A stretch of 5,002 nt of DNA from positions 1 to 5,002 of the forward strand of contig CAMBOZ010000083.1 in assembly GCA_945869505.1 (NCBI GenBank), read 5' to 3'. The notes under the pieces are model-generated. The model searched no databases. It saw nothing but the letters and a program-made list of their open reading frames with translations, and was not told where the DNA came from. Positions 1 to 5,002 of the stretch are shown here, one piece after another (the stretch's first letter is position 1; each line of letters opens with the position of its first letter). A program made the translations under genes and the position numbers. This DNA comes from Bifidobacterium breve (GTDB lineage: Bacteria; Actinomycetota; Actinomycetes; Nanopelagicales; Nanopelagicaceae).

Positions 1-12
1 CTGCGAAAAAAG

Positions 13-2004
13 TTAGAGTTCCTTATTCAATCTGCGCAATGATTCACGCACAACTTCGCCATCTGATGTGCGCCAAAGTGGGGGCATTGAATTAAGTAAG
101 ACGCTTCCGTATCGCTTGGTCACAATTCTTGAATCTAGAATTGCCACAACGCCGCGATCATCAACGCTACGAATTAAACGACCAGTACCTTGCGCAAGTA
201 AGAGCGCTGCACGTGGCAAGGAAACCTGCATAAAACCACTGCCACCTGCGGCATCAGCTAACGAGGCGCGCGCTGACATAACTGGTTCATCTGGGCGCGG
301 GAACGGAATGCGATCGATTGCAACCAAAATACAAGAGTTTCCGGGAACATCAACGCCCTGCCAGAGCGACATTGTGCCAAGCAAGATTGAAGTTTCATCT
401 TTTGCAAAGCGCTCAACGAGTGGACCAACTGCATCCCCGCGCTTTTGTGTGATTATCGTGATTGGTAATTCCTTTAATACTTCGCGCAGATGCGCATCAG
501 CTGCTTCCACACCGCGCCAAGAACTAAAGAGCGCGAGAGTGCGCCCACCTGCGGCATCAATTAACTCACCGAGTTCGGTCAAAACTTCTTTACTTGGCCC
601 ATCGCGACCTGGCTCTGGTAGATGCTTTGGCATATATAGAACGCCTTGATTAGCAAAATCAAAGGGAGAGCCGACATCGAGCATCTGCACATTTGCCGGA
701 TCAATGTCTCCATCATCGCTCTCTGAATCGGCATCGGAACCGACCACGAAACCAATGCTGCGCGCCATCGCATCAAAGCCATTGCCAACGGTCAGCGTTG
801 CAGATGTTGCAATCACCGGTGTCTTGGTCAACAAATTAGCGCGCAGGACTTCAGAGACAGATAAAGGTGCTAAATACAGAGTTGAGAAAGTTGGTTCATA
901 CCAAAGAACGTGCGTGTTACTCATCTTTAACAATTTGCCACAAGTTGTATTGATCTCATTGACCGCACCTTTTACGCGGGCGCGTTCTGCAATTGCATCA
1001 GAATCAATGATTTCATCATCAGCGTTAATGATCTGCACGATCGCTGCCGCAGCTTCTTTAACTTTGCGAATCGGTGCTTCTAGCGATGAAGGGATCTCAT
1101 CGAGGCGACCTTGAGCGTTGAAGTCACCGCGAGTTTGATCACCGTAATCAGCCATTGCATCGTGGAAATTATCAGCAGCTTTGGTCATGGCATCAGATAA
1201 CTTGCCCGGCATATGTTTGCGCGCCATAGCAGCCGCGCGAATAACGCGAGCAGATGTCAATTCTTCAGTAACTGCTTGGGTTGTGCGGTCCATAAACTCG
1301 TGGGCTTCATCCAAAATAACCGCATCACGTTCGGGCAAGATTGGATGCGAATCTACAATTTCAATGGCCAACAAGGTGTGGTTGGTTACGACAACGTCGG
1401 CTAATTGCGCTTTGGCTTTTGCTTTGGCCGCAAAACATTGCGGGCCATAATTACAAACATCTGCGCCAACGCATTCGCGGCCAGATAAAGAATTAGCTGC
1501 CCATACACGACGGTCAACTTCAGGGGCATCATCGCGATCACCTGAAACACCAGGAGTCTTAGCCCAAGCATGTAAGCGCTGCGCATCCTTGCCGAGGTGG
1601 CTTACTTCCAATAAAACTTCGCCATCTGGATCAGGATCTTCGGTATTCATCTTCTGCAAGCAAACGTAATTTCCAACGCCTTTATAAACTCCATAAGTAA
1701 TTTCTCGTCCCAAGACTTTTTCCAAAGCAGGCACAACCGCTGGCAAATCACGCTCGACTAATTGACGTTGCAGGGCAAGAGTTGCTGTTGCAACCAATAC
1801 TTTACGACCGTGGACCAGCGCCGGAACCAAGTAAGCCAATGACTTTCCCGTACCAGTACCGGCTTGCACCATTAAGTGATGGCGATCGGTGAGTGCGTTA
1901 GCAACCGCTTCAGCCATTTCAATCTGGCCTTCACGAGGTGCGCCACCGATTGCAGCGACCGCAGCATCGAGCGCCTTGCGCACCTGCGCCGAAAGATCAC
2001 TCAT
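13..2004 (-). CDS. dinG: ATP-dependent DNA helicase, DinG/XPD-like Fe-S superfamily 2
   Basis: The 663-residue product is a complete helicase of the DinG/YoaA/XPD family. Members use ATP to move 5'-3' on single-stranded DNA and unwind forks, D-loops and R-loops in the cytoplasm. Visible motifs in order are: a Q-motif-like REGQ at 24-27; Walker A AGTGTGKS at 48-55; motif Ia around 71-82; four cysteines, C115, C178, C184 and C190, spaced like the 4Fe-4S ligands of E. coli DinG; VVTNH at 205-209; DEAH at 232-235; SATL at 401-404; LFSSWRG at 492-498; GTMSLWQGVDVPG at 543-555; and QGTGRLIR at 605-612. All key residues are present, and there is no N-terminal exonuclease domain, unlike Firmicute DinG. 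Residues 424-436 form an acidic stretch between motifs. The ATG overlaps the TGA of the upstream transporter gene, and no good Shine-Dalgarno sequence precedes it, which suggests translational coupling. Assignment to the family is secure. The exact paralogue (DinG versus YoaA type) is not decided by the sequence. Confidence 0.94.
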   Translation of the reverse strand: MSDLSAQVRKALDAAVAAIGGAPREGQIEMAEAVANALTDRHHLMVQAGTGTGKSLAYLVPALVHGRKVLVATATLALQRQLVERDLPAVVPALEKVLGREITYGVYKGVGNYVCLQKMNTEDPDPDGEVLLEVSHLGKDAQRLHAWAKTPGVSGDRDDAPEVDRRVWAANSLSGRECVGADVCNYGPQCFAAKAKAKAQLADVVVTNHTLLAIEIVDSHPILPERDAVILDEAHEFMDRTTQAVTEELTSARVIRAAAMARKHMPGKLSDAMTKAADNFHDAMADYGDQTRGDFNAQGRLDEIPSSLEAPIRKVKEAAAAIVQIINADDEIIDSDAIAERARVKGAVNEINTTCGKLLKMSNTHVLWYEPTFSTLYLAPLSVSEVLRANLLTKTPVIATSATLTVGNGFDAMARSIGFVVGSDADSESDDGDIDPANVQMLDVGSPFDFANQGVLYMPKHLPEPGRDGPSKEVLTELGELIDAAGGRTLALFSSWRGVEAADAHLREVLKELPITIITQKRGDAVGPLVERFAKDETSILLGTMSLWQGVDVPGNSCILVAIDRIPFPRPDEPVMSARASLADAAGGSGFMQVSLPRAALLLAQGTGRLIRSVDDRGVVAILDSRIVTKRYGSVLLNSMPPLWRTSDGEVVRESLRRLNKEL
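2001..2004 (-). promoter_or_regulatory. ATGA stop-start overlap coupling transporter and dinG
   Basis: The dinG start ATG (2004-2002) and the transporter stop TGA (2003-2001) share bases as ATGA. The bases just upstream on the minus strand (about 2005-2018) read GCGAACAAGCGT and lack a purine-rich Shine-Dalgarno core. Translation of dinG therefore probably depends on ribosomes finishing the transporter (termination-reinitiation). The overlap is seen directly; the coupling is inferred. Confidence 0.8.
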
Positions 2005-3134
2005 ACGCTTGCTTGTTCGCGATTTAAAGATTTAAAGAAATAAGTAGATGGAATCAGCGCCAGCAAAATAACGCTGTAGGCAGCAGCAAAGCCGAATGTT
2101 TCACTTACATATCCAATAATCCAAGGAGAGACTCCGCAGGATATTCCCATTCCAATCACAAAGACTGCGATCCCGCGATCGGCACCTTGTGCGCTACCCG
2201 ATGCATTTGCAATTGCGATTGCCGCGCAAGGGCCAATACCAAGGGCTGCAATAATCAAGCCAACTATTGTCAGGGCCGGTGAGCCGGTAAAAATAATCAG
2301 CAACGTGCCGGTCGTGATCGCAAGTACAGCAAAATTCCAGATTCGATGAAGATTGAACTCATTTTTAGTAGAGAGATAAATCCGGCTTAGCGCAATGAAA
2401 TAAGGGCCAACTGTTGCAAATAAGATCGCGATTTTAGCGCCAGCGCCGCGCTCGGTTAATAGATCCAAAGCCCAGGTTGATAGCGAGACTTCCATTGTGA
2501 TTGTCATAAATGAGAAAAACAGAATGTAAAGAATTGGCTTATCCCAAATAATCTTACCCAACTTATCTTCAGTCTCTGGACGCGCTTCTAGCTCTGGTAT
2601 TAAAAAGAGTGCGATAATTCCGATCACCAAAGCCGTTGAAGCCATTGTTATTCGCCAAGGAATTTCAACTTGAGTTGTTAAACCAATTACCGTTGGAGCA
2701 AGTGCGCCAACAAACAAGCCAACCCCAGTTGTTCTAAACATATTCTTAAGTGCGGTTTTAGAATGTGAACCTAAAATTGCTGTTGCGGTGTTTTGTGCAA
2801 CAACCGATCCAGCTGAAAAAAGGATTACTGCAGGAATAGAAAATAAGATGCTCGGGCTTAGGCAATAAGTTAGCGATCCACCGATCATTAACAACCAGCC
2901 AAATCTAATTTTTTGATGGGCCGGGCGGTGATTGCCGCTGCGCAATAGCGCGATCGACATAAAAACCAGCGCTAGAGCAAGGCCGATATTGTGCCAACTG
3001 GCGACAACTCTAGATATCTCAAAATCTATTTTGATTAGCTGTACTGAGAAAGTCAGCGATCCCATAAGAAAAGAACTCATGGAATTTAAAAGGACTAAAC
3101 GGTGCACGAGTTTGCGCGGTAGAGCCTGCGGCAC
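2001..3134 (-). CDS. Major facilitator superfamily transporter, substrate unknown
   Basis: The 377-residue product is a polytopic inner-membrane protein with about twelve hydrophobic helices, roughly at 13-35, 48-65, 78-97, 98-118, 137-153, 162-180, 199-220, 233-251, 266-283, 286-309, 320-342 and 348-367. A hydrophilic central loop (about 181-198, rich in E, D and K) separates the two six-helix halves, as in MFS carriers. The N-terminus carries R7, K8, H11 and R12, which fits a cytoplasmic N-terminus. The TM2-TM3 loop (65-78, RSGNHRPAHQKIRF) is basic but lacks the usual GxxxDRxGRR motif A; the TM8-TM9 loop (251-265) is similarly degenerate. The start is GTG, chosen because a strong Shine-Dalgarno sequence lies six bases upstream. 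The gene follows a terminator and is coupled to dinG. MFS membership rests on topology and overall character, so a more distant transporter family is possible. No substrate can be named from the sequence. Confidence 0.83.
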   Translation of the reverse strand: MPQALPRKLVHRLVLLNSMSSFLMGSLTFSVQLIKIDFEISRVVASWHNIGLALALVFMSIALLRSGNHRPAHQKIRFGWLLMIGGSLTYCLSPSILFSIPAVILFSAGSVVAQNTATAILGSHSKTALKNMFRTTGVGLFVGALAPTVIGLTTQVEIPWRITMASTALVIGIIALFLIPELEARPETEDKLGKIIWDKPILYILFFSFMTITMEVSLSTWALDLLTERGAGAKIAILFATVGPYFIALSRIYLSTKNEFNLHRIWNFAVLAITTGTLLIIFTGSPALTIVGLIIAALGIGPCAAIAIANASGSAQGADRGIAVFVIGMGISCGVSPWIIGYVSETFGFAAAYSVILLALIPSTYFFKSLNREQASV

Positions 3135-3140
3135 CTATTA

Positions 3141-3147
3141 CTCCTTT
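3141..3147 (-). promoter_or_regulatory. Shine-Dalgarno sequence deciding the GTG start of the transporter
   Basis: On the minus strand the bases read AAAGGAG, followed by the six-base spacer TAATAG and then GTG (3134-3132). This is a near-ideal ribosome binding site at normal distance. It fixes the transporter start at a GTG codon; the next in-frame ATG (residue 20) lies inside the first membrane helix. Confidence 0.8.
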
Positions 3148-3157
3148 GCATTCACAT

Positions 3158-3191
3158 AAAAAACCCGCCGCTATTAGGCGGCGGGTTTTTT
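3158..3191 (-). terminator. Strong intrinsic terminator after nrdJ
   Basis: A perfect 14-bp inverted repeat pairs 3158-3171 with 3178-3191 around a six-base loop (3172-3177). The stem consists of eight G-C pairs (CCCGCCGC against GCGGCGGG) flanked by six A-T pairs, so either strand would yield a GC hairpin followed by six U. It begins 26 bases past the nrdJ stop codon and fits a Rho-independent terminator for nrdJ. The symmetric A6/T6 flanks would also let it work for opposing transcription, but no plus-strand gene is present here. Its T-run ends 23 bases before the downstream transporter start. Confidence 0.93.
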
Positions 3192-3216
3192 AACGGGGTT
3201 GGGTAAAACTTATCGC

Positions 3217-5002
3217 TTAGCTGCAACCTGATGTATTGCCGCAACCTTCGCATACGAAGCAAGCGCCAGACATTCGCATCTTGACGCCACAAGTCATACA
3301 AAGTGGTGCATCTGATTTGATTCCCATTGATTCTAGGAGATCAGAAGATGAACCAATTGTTGCTGCTAGTGGAGCAGGTTCAATTTTTACAGCCACAGGC
3401 GCCGCCACAGGAGCAACTACCGCTTGTGCTTTTGGGGTATCAACACTCGCAGGTGTTGCATCTTGTGTGTACTCGCCTGTTTCTAGGGCACGTGCACGCT
3501 CTGATGATGTGAATAGTCCCATTGCTGAACGTTGCTCAAATGGCAAGTAATCAAGTGCTAAACGACGGAAGATGTAATCCATCATTGATTGCGCCATACG
3601 GATATCAGCATCATCTGTCATACCAGCTGGCTCAAAGCGCAGGTTGGTGAACTTCTCGACGAATGTTTCTAGTGGAACACCGTATTGAAGTCCGATTGAT
3701 ACTGCGATTGAGAATGCATCCATTACACCGGCCAAAGTTGAACCTTGCTTGCCCAGCTTTAGGAATACTTCACCAAGTGCGCCATCAGCGTATGCACCTG
3801 AGGTCATATAACCTTCGGCGCCGCCAACAGAGAATGATGTTGTTGTTGATGGACGAGACTTTGGAAGGCGCTTGCGAACCGGAGTTGCAATCGCTTCTGC
3901 TTCAACAGGAGCATCTTTCTTCTTCGCCTTGCCATCTGAAAGTGGTTGTCCCACTTTGCAGTTATCGCGATAAACAGCGAGCGCCTTAATGCCCATACGC
4001 CATGCTTCTAGGTGTACTTCTTCAACTTCTTCAACAGTTGCATCCTCTGGGAGGTTAACTGTCTTTGAAATCGCACCTGAAAGGAACGGCTGGCAAGCAG
4101 CCATCATGCGCACGTGGCCCATTGGAGCAATTGAACGTGCACCGAGTGCACAATCAAATACTTCGTAGTGCTCTTGCTTAAGTCCTGGAGCATCGATTAC
4201 GTGGCCATTTGCCGCGATAAATTCAACGATCGCTTCAATGGTCTCTTCTGCATACCCAAGCTTGCGAAGAGCTGCAGGAACTGTCTGGTTAACGATCTGC
4301 ATAGATCCGCCACCGACGAGCTTCTTGAACTTAACTAATGAGAAATCAGGTTCGATACCTGTTGTATCGCAATCCATCATCAAACCGATTGTTCCGGTTG
4401 GGGCAAGCACAGAGATCTGTGCGTTACGCCATCCGTTCTTATCGCCAGTTGATAGACAAGCATCCCAAGCCTTATTTGCTTCAGTCCAGACATCAATATC
4501 TAGAGTTGTTGAAGATTTAGCCGAAGATGAAGCTGATGCATGCTTGCGCATAACACGTGCGTGAGGCTTAGCATTTTGTGCAAAGCCAGCATACGGTCCA
4601 ACAATGCCAGCGAGTTCTGCTGAGCGCTTATAAGTAATTCCTGACATAAGTGATGTGATCGCACCGGCTAGAGCGCGGCCGCCTTCTGAATCATATGCAA
4701 GACCTGATGCCATAAGTAGCGCACCGAGGTTTGCATATCCGATTCCGAGCTGACGGTAGGCACGAGTTGTGTCACCGATCGCTTCAGTTGGGAAATCTGC
4801 GAAACAGATTGAGATATCCATTGCAGTGATGATCATTTCTGCTGCGCGGCCAAAGGTCTTGGCATCAAATGAGCCATCTGACTTTAGGAACTTCATCAAG
4901 TTAAGTGAAGCCAAGTTACAAGATGAGTTATCTAGTGACATGTATTCAGAGCAAGGATTTGACGCGTTGATGCGACCTGTCTCTGGAGTTGTGTGCCAAT
5001 CA
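3217..5002 (-). CDS. nrdJ: Adenosylcobalamin-dependent class II ribonucleotide reductase, C-terminal part
   Basis: NrdJ reduces ribonucleotides to deoxyribonucleotides using a thiyl radical generated from adenosylcobalamin, without oxygen or a separate radical subunit. The 594 visible codons are open to the right edge; actinobacterial NrdJ is usually about 950 residues, so about a third is missing upstream. The ATG at 4941 is an internal methionine, since the frame continues as NPCSEY before it. Counting from the first full codon in the window, NPCSE at 15-19 carries the thiyl-radical cysteine C17 and glutamate E19 (C439/E441 in E. coli NrdA), and C28 matches redox cysteine C462. The phosphate-binding loop PTGTIG is at 201-206, TGIEP at 214-218, and HVRMMAACQPFLSGAISKT at about 296-314. 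A C-terminal TSCPD-type domain spans about 388-485. An Ala/Pro/Val-rich linker (about 515-550) leads to a cysteine tail (C568, C571, C581, C584, C587, C593), probably a zinc ribbon plus redox-shuttle thiols. The gene ends with TAA, followed by a terminator. No disruption is seen. Confidence 0.96.
   Translation of the reverse strand, partial: DWHTTPETGRINASNPCSEYMSLDNSSCNLASLNLMKFLKSDGSFDAKTFGRAAEMIITAMDISICFADFPTEAIGDTTRAYRQLGIGYANLGALLMASGLAYDSEGGRALAGAITSLMSGITYKRSAELAGIVGPYAGFAQNAKPHARVMRKHASASSSAKSSTTLDIDVWTEANKAWDACLSTGDKNGWRNAQISVLAPTGTIGLMMDCDTTGIEPDFSLVKFKKLVGGGSMQIVNQTVPAALRKLGYAEETIEAIVEFIAANGHVIDAPGLKQEHYEVFDCALGARSIAPMGHVRMMAACQPFLSGAISKTVNLPEDATVEEVEEVHLEAWRMGIKALAVYRDNCKVGQPLSDGKAKKKDAPVEAEAIATPVRKRLPKSRPSTTTSFSVGGAEGYMTSGAYADGALGEVFLKLGKQGSTLAGVMDAFSIAVSIGLQYGVPLETFVEKFTNLRFEPAGMTDDADIRMAQSMMDYIFRRLALDYLPFEQRSAMGLFTSSERARALETGEYTQDATPASVDTPKAQAVVAPVAAPVAVKIEPAPLAATIGSSSDLLESMGIKSDAPLCMTCGVKMRMSGACFVCEGCGNTSGCS

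Noticed and set aside
1..15. Terminator for dinG suggested by a T-run right after its stop codon
   Set aside because: Six T follow the stop on the transcribed strand, but I could not find a GC-rich hairpin just before them, and the window ends there.
68..649. A 193-codon plus-strand open frame antisense to dinG
   Set aside because: It lies fully inside dinG, begins at GTG, and its product resembles no protein family I recognise. It is explained as a frame shadow of a well-supported gene.
2006..2019. Possible LexA (SOS) box just upstream of dinG
   Set aside because: A GTTCG half-site occurs at 2015-2019, but the partner half at 2006-2010 is CGCTT rather than CGAAC. One half-site inside the transporter coding sequence is not enough to claim SOS control.
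3158..3191. Inverted repeat as a mobile-element end or protein operator
   Set aside because: The GC stem flanked by A6/T6, immediately after a stop codon, is fully explained as an intrinsic terminator; no transposase or target duplication is present.
4238..4564. Plus-strand open frame antisense to nrdJ, and a similar one at 3663-3989
   Set aside because: Both lie inside the conserved nrdJ frame; their products have no recognisable domain and no independent start signal was found.
3217..4941. Treating the ATG at 4941 as the true nrdJ start
   Set aside because: The frame stays open to the window edge and encodes the essential NPCSE radical-site motif upstream of that methionine, so the gene is cut by the window, not short.

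Overview
The window looks like chromosomal housekeeping DNA from a bacterium with a mid-range GC content (about 45-50% by eye). The protein sequences look actinobacterial. The NrdJ C-terminus, with its cysteine-rich tail ending in SGCS, and the 663-residue Fe-S DinG-type helicase both resemble actinobacterial versions. Together with the modest GC and very tight packing, this suggests a small-genome planktonic actinobacterium such as the freshwater acI/Nanopelagicales group. That assignment is inference from memory of the families; no 16S gene or other marker is present.

Layout: all three genes are on the minus strand, so transcription runs from right to left. (1) 3217-5002 is the C-terminal part (594 codons) of nrdJ, the adenosylcobalamin-dependent class II ribonucleotide reductase; its 5' end lies off the right edge. 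(2) 3158-3191 is a strong intrinsic terminator in the 82-bp gap after nrdJ. (3) 2001-3134 is a 12-helix major facilitator superfamily transporter of unknown substrate, starting at GTG behind a strong Shine-Dalgarno sequence. (4) 13-2004 is a complete DinG/XPD-like Fe-S DNA helicase whose ATG overlaps the transporter's TGA by 4 bases. The last 12 bases (1-12) downstream of dinG hold a short T-run on the transcribed strand but no hairpin that I can see. No gene-free stretch exceeds 82 bp.

How the genes fit together: nrdJ makes deoxyribonucleotides and dinG unwinds structured or damaged DNA, so both serve DNA replication and repair. From memory, DinG-type helicase genes also lie close to the lexA-nrdR-nrdJ region in other Actinobacteria. 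The transporter sits between them and is translationally coupled to the helicase, which is the least expected part of the arrangement. I saw no mobile element, CRISPR array, RNA gene, phage gene or defence system, and nothing here amounts to a convincing new biological system. The most useful leads concern the regulation of the transporter-helicase pair, because the terminator ends only 23 bases before the transporter start codon and leaves little room for a promoter.
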